Shown here piece after piece: positions 8,104 to 20,100 of a stretch of 23,839 bases of DNA. Origin of the DNA: Ettlia oleoabundans (Eukaryota; Chlorophyta; Chlorophyceae; Chlamydomonadales); contig JAAMXP010001872.1 in assembly GCA_019693395.1 (NCBI GenBank), positions 1-23,839 on the forward strand, written 5' to 3'. How positions within the stretch are numbered: position 1 is the stretch's first letter; each line of letters opens with the position of its first letter. A program made the position numbers and the translations under genes. The notes below the pieces were generated by a model. That model made no database searches. It saw nothing but the letters and a program-made list of their open reading frames with translations, and was not told the origin of the DNA.

Positions 8104-11100
8104 GTGGGTGGCGTTGCTATTCATGTCTTTGACCACCTGTCAGGTTGTGCCATCATTCGCACGCTGCACGCCCCCTGTCCTGTATCAATCATCCCGGCGC
8201 TGCATCACGGTCGGTAGCAGTTGCGCATGCAGCATTACCCAAGCTCCCATCTGTATGCTTTAGTTGCGGCAGTGCTCCTGAACACCCAGTGTGGTGCCTT
8301 CCCTTTTGCGACCAGATGCTGCTGGTAGCAGCTCGATAGCCCCGCTGATTTGCCCGCTCCTCGGCATGGGTACCTTCCTTTGCCCCTTTTTTGCCTTCTA
8401 TCTCAATGATCACAGGACGAGGTGAAGCGTCGGTATCCCAATAGGCAGCTGGTTGACCTGGCCAGCAAGAGCCCCTCAGAGCGAGAGAAGCTGGTGGCAA
8501 AGCACAGCAAGGAATGGGAGAAGAAACGCGATTGCAAGAAGTATCACCCAGCTGCCGTGGCCCACTTTGAGGGGTTGTGGGCAGATGAGCTGGAGGAAGG
8601 AAAAGGCGATCAGCAACACGTGAGATTACAGCTGCAAACAGCTGCATGCTGCGTGGCTTCAATTGCATGTGTTTTGGCGGCAGTTGGTAGGTGTGTGACA
8701 TCCATACACAGGCAGGACAGGACTGTTGGGGTGACTCTGCTTTTGGCTGGGGAAGTTGCTGCCACCAATCATAGGTGAAGGTGGCGTTTGCTGCGTTATT
8801 CTGTTCTTTTGTCTGTTTCTGGGCATGTCTCCCGCTCGTCCACGGCATCTTCCAACTCTGACCAGTACTGCCTTGCGTGCCTTTCCGAGCTGCCTCCGTA
8901 TGCCGCAGATCTATCTGGGTGACTTCATCAAAATTGACGTGGGCAGCGATAATGTGAAGGGCTGGAGCATTGCGCAGGTGGTGGAGCTGTACCAGACAGT
9001 GGCGGTGAGTGGCAGTCATTGTACCAGACACTTGCAATGAGTGGACCTTGATGTCCAGGTTGGGCAAAGTTCTTTACTTCATGATCGCCACCCAGGTCAA
9101 TGAACGTGTGGTTAGATGTCGGCATGAGGGTCAGATGCCTGACTGTGACAGCCGGCCTGCCTGCTTGCTTGCGGCTGTGGCAAGTAAGCCCACAGAGCTT
9201 TCATGGCACTTGGTCCACCCCTCCACTTTGGGTTGCTTCTGTGCCACGCATATCATGTGAGATTGTTGATGTTGCTTGCTGACGTTGCACAGGACGACAT
9301 CGTGATCTGGTGTGGAAGGTGGTGATGTTGCGTGTTTTTAGTTCATGGTCCTGTTTTGTCCCGGTTCATGACATTGCAGGGCCACTTCATGATGCGCGTG
9401 GATTGGTTCTATGCTTCACACGACAAGGACACGAGTTTGATCTACGTGAAGAAGAAGGGCGGCAATGCTGGTGCGGATGCAGATGCAGGTGCGTTTCAGC
9501 TGGACTTCTGCTGGCCTACGGCATATTTCTATCCGATTGTGTCAGCAAATCACTATTATACTGGGCTCGCAGCAGCTCCATGTACGCCTTCGCCCAGTTG
9601 CAGTCCCAGAAAGTGGAGTCGTCGTCAGTCCGTTGCAGTGTTCAATCAATCATTAGGTCCGCGTTGTTATCCCTGCAGATGAGGAGGAGGAGGAGGAGGA
9701 CAGCAGTAAGGGTGGCAAGAAGAAGCGTGCCAAGAAGTCCGCCATCGCAGACTCTCCTCCCCGCCTGGGTGCGTTATGTTGCCAAAGGCACCATGCATTG
9801 CTGACCAATATTTCATTGGTGTCAACGCAATGTTGCAAACAGCAACATTAGGGTTGCGCCTCAGGCTGATGGCTGGTGCTGCCCAACCCATCTGTCAGCT
9901 GCGTTTGAGGCACCTGCTACTGCCTCACTGGCTGCCTTCCTGCCTTGCTTCCTGGCCCCCTCATGCTTGCCAGCCTGCCTGCCTAATGCCTGCCTTGTGC
10001 CTCAGCGGTGGAGGGCTTTGACGAGCGGCAGTTGTTCCGTGCGCGAGACAACAAGAGCTACCTGCACGAGTACTCTGTGACCACGCTGGAGTGGTGAGCT
10101 GGCGCTACTTAGGGTTATTGTCAATTGAATACGTATGATGGTGCTGTTGTGGCGGCCGCTGACTTGGCGCATTTTGCAAAGTGGCATCACTGATGTTGTT
10201 TGTGTTTGGTGCTTGCTGCACATTGCGCCCCATGCTGTGTTGGTGGCTTCATACGGGGGGTGGGGGGTGGGGGGTGGGGGGGTCCAACGAATAACACTGG
10301 CAACTTGGACCCAATCTGCCATACCAGTAAATTGCTAGCATCTGAATCACAGCATGCCTTGATCTGCCACTGCTCACGCCCGTCCTGCTCTGCTGTGCAT
10401 GCAGCAAGGTGCATGTGGTGTTGGTGAAACCTGATGAGCCGCCACCACCGAACTGCGAGTTTTGGTGGAGCTTTGGTGTGCACGGCTGCTTCTATGTTGC
10501 TGTCATCTCAGAATCAGATATCAAATGTCAGACAGGCTGTTTGTTCCAGGAGAGACAATCATCAAGTAGTACACAGCAGCTTCCAGCACACAAATTTCCA
10601 GCCACCCAGCTGCCTGTCCCGCAGACGCGGACTCAAAATGAACACAGACTGTTGCAGCTGCTGTCTGAGTCAGGCATAGAAGAACCTGAGTTCCAGCCCT
10701 GCCTGGGACTCCGCACCATTTCACAGTGCCACTGTGTGTCTTCTCATGTATACCTGTGCACCTGGCCCAAATGCGCAGAGTTTGACCGGCGGTTCCTCAC
10801 CTTTGAGGTGCCCGCCCACATTGCCCAGGATCAGCAGGAGGCGTTCCTGGCGTCCCGCAGGGGCAAGAAGCAGCCAGTGGTGAGCCAGAGGCGTTGCCCA
10901 ATCAAGACAGCACCCTGCTTGAGCCCGTTTGTCAAGACAGCTGCTGTCCGGCCGACCAGGAACTCATCATGTATTCCTGTCCACCAACCCTGCAGGTTTT
11001 GCGTGGCATGGACCTGTATGTGGGTGCTGGCGGGTTGGGATACCTGGACCACGTGGACCTGCGGGAGGACGGGTCACCCGACCATAATGGGTGAGCACAT

Positions 11101-14100
11101 CTAGTCACAGGAGATCTAACCTGGGACAGGCCCGTACACTGGCACCGAAGCGGGGTGCAAACCGCACCTACTGCCCTGCCTTCACCTTGCAATCTGCTGT
11201 TCCTTGAAGTGATGCGGGGCGCAGCCCCGTACCGACTGGGGGAGCAACCTTTGCAAATCCACAAGTTGTTGCCTGACATTACACATCTTGCCTTTTGGTC
11301 TCGCCAATTGCAGGGTGCAGACCCGCACCGATTGGGCGTGCGACTATGAGGAGGACATGGCTCACACCTTTAAGGCAAACAACCAGCACTCACATGTGAG
11401 CACTGCATGTACTACGCACCAACTGTGCCCATTGTGTTCATGACATCATGCTTCAACTGTGCCGATTGTTCATTTGAATTGCACAATTGTGGCAGCTGCG
11501 TCTTAAAGCCAAACTTGCCACTGCCAACACGGGCTTGTAAAGTTCATGTAGTGGTGCAATTGATTTTTAGCTTGCAACATGGCCTATGCTCCTTCTGCAG
11601 GTGTTCAGCTCAGGCACAGATGAGCACCTTGAGCTCTGCAAGGCCACTTACGAGCTCTACCGGGAGCTGAAGATGGATTGCCCGGGCCAGCGGCCCATGG
11701 TAAGGTGGTGGTGCTGGTTTTGATCATGGATACCTGCCTTTCTGCCGCTGACTCACTTCTGCTTTGACTGCTTTATGTAAGCATATAGCCGGGCATTAGT
11801 CAGCAATGTAAAGCCCGTCGGCAAGCCAGAGACTCGAGTAGCTGCCCCCACCTGTGGCGCCTCACTTGTGTTCCCGCACTTGTAAGGTCATCACAACCCT
11901 GTCCTCGGAATGGCAGGGAGGCCAGCATAGCTGCCATGGTGCAATGTGTTTCTCTTGTTGGGTAGTCCCTTCAGCAGTGATCTCTGATGCTCTTTGAATC
12001 TGCCATCCCTTTCGCTCTCTTTTTCACTCCGCAGCCCTGGAACGGCAGGGATCCCTACCGGCGCTGTGATGATGACAAGCTGCTGGCGTGGCCACGCAGC
12101 GTCGAGGATGAGGTCGTGTGAGTGCTGCTTTTTATGTTCCCTTTCCTTACAGTCCTGACGGACAGTATTGACGTTAGGCAGCAGTGCCGCTGCTGCACTT
12201 GCCCTACAGCACTGTGGGCGGCACTGGCATTAAGAAACGGCACCACTGTGCAGTTGTTTGAGAGTAACCTGTGGATATGTGAAGCATCTGTGTCAGGTTG
12301 TGCCGCTGGGGCATCGCCGTTGTGGCTCGCACTACACGTGGTGCCACATGTACTGCCCTGCAATACAGCTGTCAGTAGTGATCTTAAGTTGAAATTCAAG
12401 TATCCCCAGTTTTGAAAGAAGCCTGCCCTGGAAGTGATGAATCTGTTACGAACAATGCAGGGCCAAGAAGAAGGCAAAGAAGAAGGACAGCGCCAAGGAC
12501 CGGCGTGGACCCGCCTCCGCCAAGGCCGCCAAGCGCCGCAAGCTGAGCAGCGGCACGGCGGCAGCAGCCGCTGTGGCGCTGTTGGATGGAGAAGGTGGAA
12601 GCGGAGAGCTTAGCGAGCAGCAGGCAGAGGATGAGAGTGGTTGGGATGAGCAGGAGGAAGTTGCGGAGGAGGAGGAGGCGCCAGGTGTGTCTGTCTGCAG
12701 CAGTGTGAGGGTTTCATTGTTGGTGCAACCCTTTCAAAGACTCTCCTAAGGAAGCCGTTCCTGACGTTTCTGAAATCACACTCCCCTATTGGGCTTGCGT
12801 TGTGGCTGGTTTGTTGCTTTCCGTTCAGGGTTTTTTCTTTTACCGAACAAAGATGTTGCTGCTGTTGCCCTTCCACATCATTCTGTTTTGGTGCAGCGCC
12901 CAAGGGCAAGGGTGAGGGCAAGGCGGGAGGTGCCAAGGGGGGTGCAACGGTAGCCATCACAGAGCGTGACTGCCTTCCCTACAGGTGCACCCTCGGCTGT
13001 TAGGCAGTGCTGTGGTTTTGTTTTTCTAGGCTGTCTGGCATTCTCCGCTTACCTCCAGAGGTGTCATTGACGAGCGACGGCAGTGTGTGTTTGTATTAAC
13101 GGTTACTTTTGGCAAGACGATGGTTTGTCCGCAAAGACTTGGGTGCGTGACTACATTCCACAGTCCATTGCCACATTATTGGATATAATGAACGCCTAAA
13201 TGTGGCCTTTTAATGTGTTGTGTATTTGCCGTGCAGGGGCGAGGTGGGCAGGGTGCTGGGAATCCTGCAGATGCGGCTGGGTGAGAGGGCACCACGTCAG
13301 CGCACCGCCAACGTGGCATTAGGCCTGCTCAAGCGCTTCATCAGAAAGGAGGAGCGGTGGCTGGAGTTCAAGGTACGAGGTGTGTACCCAATGCAAAACA
13401 ACCCCTGAAACAACATTGAAGGGGCATTTGAAAACGTAGGACATGCTTGCTTGCCTGCCTGTCTGCCTGCCTTCCTGTGTGACCAACAGGTGGTGATGGA
13501 GGGCAGCGGCGGCGAGCGGCAGGAGGTGTGGCTGGCGCGCAAGCAGCTGAAGGGGCGGGAGCAGCTTCTGCGTGGATTCATCGGCAAGCTGCGAGAGTGA
13601 GTGGGCAGGCCCTTGCTGGCCTAATCTAGCTTTATCTAGTCTAGTGTAATTTAGTGTGGTGTTTAGACCTCTTGCAGCGATAAATCAGCGCGCAGCCGGG
13701 GGTTGCCAAGGCTTGTATTGTAGGGTTAATCAACGGTTGGGCCACGTAGCTGGCCTGAGAACTCATCCGCTGCTGTGCGCTTGTATGTATGGCCCGTGTG
13801 CTGAACAAGTCATCTGTCCATGTACTGTGGTACGGCTCGTCTCGCCCTATCCCGAAGCTCCTGCACTGCCGCTCCCCCTGACAGTTTGCAAGTGTCCCGC
13901 ATGCACCACCCAACCCGAACCTCTGTTCTTGCAGGCGCCAATGCATCCCCTTTCCTGGTGAGGTGGATTTCATCTGCGGCGGCCCGCCCTGCCAGGTGAG
14001 CCTTCCGTTTTAACCCAGTCCAATGGTAGGCAATCACAGTCACTGCTACAATGTCCCTTGGTTCCATTGCTGTGCGCCTCTGTGCATACACAGTATCCAT

Positions 14101-17100
14101 ACATCTCACGATACTGCGTTCCTGGCACTGCAGGGCATAAGCGGCAACAATCGGCACGCCATGACTGAAGACATATTGCAGGACCCACGGTAAACAAGCT
14201 TGCATGGAGTAGACATGTGCAGCCAGCCAGGCGGATGTCCACATTACTTCTCTATCATGTTACACCCAGATGGTCAACTTTGACAACACCTGCTCCGCTT
14301 CCCATGTTTGCAGCAACCGCCAGCTGCCTGTGTTCATTGCCTACTCCGAGTGGTTCAAGCCCAAGTATGTGCTGATGGAGAACGTACAGGTTGGTGCAGG
14401 ACAGAGGATGCGATGCTGTGCCGTGCCACATCTTGGAGCAGTCTTGCATGAAGGTGCAAGCCGGGTGCTGGCGCATCTGGTTGGGTGTAAGTGCACGTCA
14501 GTCTCGCGTCCCATCTGGCTGGTATTTTTGCACGTCAGTCTCTGTTCCCTTTTGGCTGGTTCCAAGGCAATTCAGTCTCCTTCCTCATCTGCCCCATGTA
14601 TGTACTTTTCTTAACTGTCAGTCCCCCTGCCTCGACTGGTTTGGCGACATATGCCGCTATTCCGTCCCACAGGACATATTGAAGAAGGAGGATGGTCTGT
14701 ACATCAAGTTCGCCATGGGCAGCATGCTCAACATGCGGTACCAGGTACATCTTAGCAGTACAATGCCAGATAAATGCTGTACTGCCGGTATATCTGGTGG
14801 CATGTCAGTTTGACCCTCAGCTACTGTGCTAGATACTGGTTTCAATGGATCCACATGCGCTAAGCTGAAGCCTGTGCACCGTCCTGTGTCTTCTTGCATC
14901 TTGCTACTCCGTTCCCCTTCCTGCTGAATGGCAGTGACCGACTGCAAACTACCACCCTCGTCACTCTGCGTGGGCAACTCGGCTGCCATAAACGCACAGG
15001 CGGCTGACTTAGGCTATGTCTGTGCCATGAAGCATACCTGGTATTGCAGGTTCGTGTGGGCATGCTGGCTGCTGGCAACTTTGGGGTGCCTCAAGGGCGG
15101 TGGCGCTGCTTCATGTGGGCGGCGGCTCCTGGCCAGCAGCTGCCCGCCATCCCCAAGCCCACACACAACTGCATCAACTTTCAGGCAAGCACGGGGCATT
15201 GCAAGGCGCGGTTGGGCGGGGCATGGCGCAGCACGGCTTGCTGCAGTGTCCCACATTCACCCAACCCCGATCCTTCCCAATAGCAAGGAACCCTTCTCCA
15301 TTTCTGCTGCATTGAGCCCACAGACCAGCATGCCAAGCCCATGCGCATGGTGACTTCCTTGGCTGTTGACCCAACTGCAAACCTTCTTTTTCACCCTGCA
15401 GTGCCCTACAGCCCTGAATGCCAAGCGCATCACCTCTGGCTTCACCAGCAATGCTGAGATGGAGGAGGGGCACCTGCCGGTGAGGATGCATCAAGTACTG
15501 CATGTACTGCTACACCATGGCAGTGTGTAGTGCTGCATCACGGCAGTGCATTGGTGCGGCCTTGTGCGGCATCTTTGCCAGTGAAAAGGCCTTTGCCTGG
15601 CCGTTTTTCTTTGTGTATCTCTTTGCTTGTCAGTCAGTTCTATTGCTCTGGTGTGCGTCACTGTCAAGGTGGGGATTTGAGGAAGAGCAGGCCAATAGTT
15701 CTCAGCTGTCCTTTTTCTCACGGAATGCAAATGATGTGCCGCTTTGCATCATTGCATTATGTGCCTGTCTGCCTGTGCGTATTTAGCATTCTTCCCCGCG
15801 ACTTGCCATGCGGGGCTTTAGGCCATTAGCTATAACCCTTGCCTCAGCGCTGATGAGCCCATCTTTCATGACCCGCCCCACCATCTTGATTCGTACTGCC
15901 TCAGTGTTATCAACTGTACTGCAGATACTTTTGGGCGACATCTTCAGCGATCTACCTGAGGTTGACAACTGGGAGCTTCACGAGCGGCAGCGCTACGCGT
16001 TCGGACCGCAGCGGGTCACACAGGTGGGCCTGTTCTCCAGGATCTGTCCCAGGAGTGCTTGTGGTGGTGGGAACGGAGATCTGCCGGCTGGCAATAGGAC
16101 ATTCCATTCCGAGTACTCCGAGTGGAATTCATTTTGTGGGGGCACTGTGAAGAGTTGCCTACTGTGCCTTGTTCTGCCTGCTCCTGCTCCTCGCAATTCG
16201 GCGGTGCTTGGTATGGTACACAGCTGAAGTGCAGCGGCTGGCTTGAGGTGAGGTTCCTGGTTTGAGTCCTAAGTAACTCGGCAATTACATCTCCCGGTCA
16301 CCGCCTGTAGGCCTGGCTGCGACGCAAGCCCCAGCCCTGGATGACTTCAATGGAGGATCGCCTGGCGGCACACGAGAATTACATGCTGGATGGACACGTG
16401 AGTGCTTGCTTGCTGCTGGGGTTTTCATCTGGTGATCAATGACGGTGGCAGCATACTTGAGCAAGCGTTGCTTGCTGTTGTGATTTGGGGTTGATATTGT
16501 GGCAACAATGATGTTGTCGTTGCTTTGTATATTTGTGTTGTGTGTTTGCATGTTTTTTAGCAAACGTGGATTAACTGGAAGGCTGTTGTGCACGGGCATT
16601 GTTGTGGGGCAATTGTGACAACCGCACCTGTCGCAAGTCCAGTGCAGTACAGGACAATGTAGCAGTAACCCGTGCCTGCCTTTCTTCATGCAGACCGAGC
16701 TTGTGAGGACGGCATTGCAAATTGCGGAAGAGCAGGGCACCACCGCGGTGGGTTGGCACCGCATTCTCCTATTCTGCAATTAAGTAACATAAATGGACGC
16801 CTCGCTGCTGCCTGATCAACATTTTTGTTTTATGATCTCACTACCCCCTGTGTTGCAATCAAGATTAGAATGCACGCCTCTCTGCACGCCGATCACCGCT
16901 TGAACATATGTTACCACCATACTGCATGCCTGCAGTTGGGCACCAAGGTGCTGCTGTGCCAGAAGAACCCGCTGGCCGGCAAGGGCGAACAGCGGACCAC
17001 TGATGACATGGAAGCTGGTGAGGCGGCAGCGGTGCTTGGGGCATTGCTAGTTACCATATGGCAGCACAAGTTGAGGAGTTGAATACATGTGTATGTATGG

Positions 17101-20100
17101 TTACTGGCATGTAAGGTGTGCTACACTCCTCAACGTCCTCTCCCCCGCTTTGGACCTGCAGGCAACCACGCGTTTGAAACGTTCTCCGCCTCTTTGCGCC
17201 ACATCCACGACAGCAAGGTGCAGGCAGTGCTGTGGCTGCAGGCAGAGGCGAGCAGGGCGGGATACGCCCACACTGTGGGGGAACAGGTGAGCCTCCCGCC
17301 TTTCGCTTTGTGAAGCCTCTCCAGAAAGACTTTTGTACATCCATCTGCGCCACCTGTACTGCAGCATGCCTCCTTCTTGTACTGCCTGCAGCTCATGAAG
17401 CGCTTCCAGTAGTAGGTTTATACGGCCAGCCTTCCCACCTGTACTGCCCTCATGCGTCCTTTTGTACCGCCTGCAGTTCTTGAAGCGCCTCCACGAATAT
17501 GTGCGGCGCGACCCGCTGCTGAGGCAGGATCCAGAGGCACTGCTGTGCGACCACCGCCCGTACTTCTGCAATGCGGGTGGGTTGCACTCATCATTTGATG
17601 AAGGACGGAGCTTAGCAGGGTAAAGGATAATTGCTCTGATATCTTTGATCGAAATGGCGTATCTCTCTTGGCTTGAACACCCCTCGCCCCATGCATGCAT
17701 CCACCGCCACTTGATGCAGATGACCACCTGCGACTGTGCAGTGTTCCTGAGCGGGAACCCGGCGACGACGAGCGCAACTTCCGCAGCCTGGAGGGCATCG
17801 CAAACAACGAGAACGGTGGGTGGGTGGGCGTGTGGGTGGTGGGTGGTTTGACGGCGTATGGGTGGTAGGTTGTCGTGCGTTTGAACACGTGGGCATTTGA
17901 GTTCTTGTAGGTTGTCTTTGTGTTTGTGCCTGCCCAGCTGCTGGTGATGCATGGGTCCTCGATGTCCTGCCCAATATTCAATACTTGTTTGTCCTGCAAT
18001 CCGCCCTTCCCAACCTCTTTTTGCCACCTCCCCTGCTGCAGGCACTTGCTGCTATGGCCACAGCCATGCACCGCGTGTTAACGGCACTTCACGTACGAAT
18101 GCCTGCAACCCTGGCTTGATATCTTGACACGCTGAATGTGCTGTGTTCAGACACCCTCAAGATTCTATCCTCTTCCTCCCATGACTTTACTACCACTTTT
18201 CAGTCCATTGTATGGCGCCAGCTGCTCTGTTTTGCATCAAGCAAACCTCAGGCCTGTTCACCTCGCCATAGCTTATTGGTTGGTCGAATCTGGCGCCACT
18301 TTCGAAACCTCTGTCATTCTTTCCCAAGCTTTGCACCTGGCATCTTGCTGTGTAGAACTTGATTGCCATTGATTGCCCAGCGCCTCCCTCTGCGGGCGCC
18401 ATTGCTGCTGCTGCAGACTGCGCTGGTGGCGGTGTGTATGAGCCTCCAAAGCGGGAGAAGAAGGGCACCCACAAGGAGTATCGAGTGGACCAGCACAACA
18501 AGGAGGGGTGGCGGGGCGGGGCGCTGGAGGGTGCGTATCCTTATGACACTATATGTTCCATCACACTTCCTTGGGTCTATGGGAGGGCTTGAAAGCCCTG
18601 ACTCTCTTTTTTGGTTGGTTCTGATGTTCGACTCGTACCAGGTGACGGGCTTTTCTGTTTGTCCCCCTAATCACCTACCGGCCAGTGCCAGTTGTCGCTT
18701 CCGCTAACCAACACGACAGAGTACCTAAAGTTATAGAACTGCACTGGACTTGTCCCGCAGGCTGCCCCGCTTACACCGTGTTCATGCCCACAGGGGACGT
18801 GCTCGTGCCACAATGGTGCATCACATTCAAGGGTGGGCGTAGCGACGGGCGCGGTGGCTGCTATGGGAGGCAGGGCCTGCACGAGATTGTGGCCACGGTA
18901 GGTTGGGAACGCAATGGCCACGACTTGGTGGGGGTGAATGCGTTGTTTGTATCCTGCGTGAGCGCACACACAGGGGACCGTGGAGCGTAAGGCCATGCTT
19001 GCGTGTTCGGTTTAGCAGTTCCCCTTCCTCTGCCAACCCCTTTGCATCTGATCTTTGACACCTAATGCCACGCCAACATGTACCACCGCCCACATGAGCA
19101 GGTGGTTGGACGCTCTGAGCCGCACAACTTAAAGGTGGGACACCCCACGCAGAACCGCACTACCACCATTCGGGAGAACGCTCGCATGCAGGTGAGCACA
19201 CATGTATCGGACTGGCTTCAGCACTGACGTATTGCGGCTGTTTCGATGACCGTTTACTTTCACTCAGTCGTTTTGCTACGATGTATTTGATGGTATACGT
19301 CTGTTGCTGCTTTGGTCAGAAAGGTGTTGAAGATCCTCACATTGTAGTCAGCCTGACCACCACTGGCCGAAGTGTGCTGCTCTTGACCCCCCAACGTGCT
19401 GCCTGACTGTGAACTGCAGTGAGGATTTCTGTATGTGCTGTTGTGTTACAATGGCACTGCTGTGTCCGCGTTTGACTGTCATTATACCGCACACTGTACT
19501 GCAGGGTTTCCCGGACTACCATGTCCTGCTCGCCAAGCCCAAGACCAGCACCAAGCGCTTTGCCCGTAACCCCAACCTCACGCAGCGATATCAGGTGCGA
19601 TCTTCTTTCCCTTGGCTCCTTGCCGTCTTTCATTGCGAGGTTCTGACTACTTAGTTCCCTTAGTCTCTTCAGTGGGCTACCCAAGCGCCCGCACACGTAG
19701 GTACAACGTCATCACCGCCCTCCTGCAGCAAATGGGCAAGGCTGTGAGCCCCAAGCCCGTCACACCCACGCAAACACAAACACACCCATGCGTACACTGC
19801 ACTTTCACAGTCTCACTCGGCTTCCTTCGTTGCCCTCTTTTTTGGCCACAGAATTGCCATTTGAATACACACAACCACCGTCACCACCACCCGTCCTGCA
19901 GCAAATGGGCAACGCTGTGAGCCCCCAAGTGGCCGGCGCGCTGGGCCGCTGCTTGGCGCTGGCTGCAGTGCATGCCAGCCCTCCCAGGGATATGCTTATC
20001 AGCGTGCCTGACCACGAGTATGATGAGGTGGGTGTAAACCGTACCATCAGCAGTGTTAAAGAGTTTTATCAATTGAGTTGCTCAACCTCTGTTTGCTCGG

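Larger units (their letters stand above)
8909..10475 (+). other. BAH domain-coding exons of the methyltransferase
   Basis: Exons 3-7 give IYLGDFIKIDVG, WSIAQVVELYQ, RVDWFYASHDKD, a Lys/Glu-rich loop (exon 5), FDERQLFRARD, and CKVHVVLV then PPNCEFWW. This order matches the BAH of plant CMTs (YxLxDxxYVxA, IxKIVEMFE, AQWFYRAEDT, DxRRVFxS, KKLxIVRI, IPxCDYYxD). BAH domains in CMT3-type enzymes help bind methylated H3K9. The loop inserted after the WFY motif is longer and more charged than usual. Confidence 0.8.

Noticed and set aside
8189..9067. 292-codon open frame on the minus strand
   Set aside because: It overlaps methyltransferase exons 2-3 in antisense; no domain, no family-like sequence.
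10409..11104. 231-codon open frame on the plus strand
   Set aside because: It begins in the true exon 7 frame but then reads through introns 7-8; the family alignment needs the splices.
16101..16128. Near-palindrome around GAGTACTC with resemblance to exon 19 (TACTCCGAGTGG)
   Set aside because: Imperfect over 28 bp with four mismatches; the exon similarity is only 12 bases and could be chance.
17101..18045. 314-codon open frame on the minus strand
   Set aside because: It runs across several exons and introns of the methyltransferase on the opposite strand and shows no domain.
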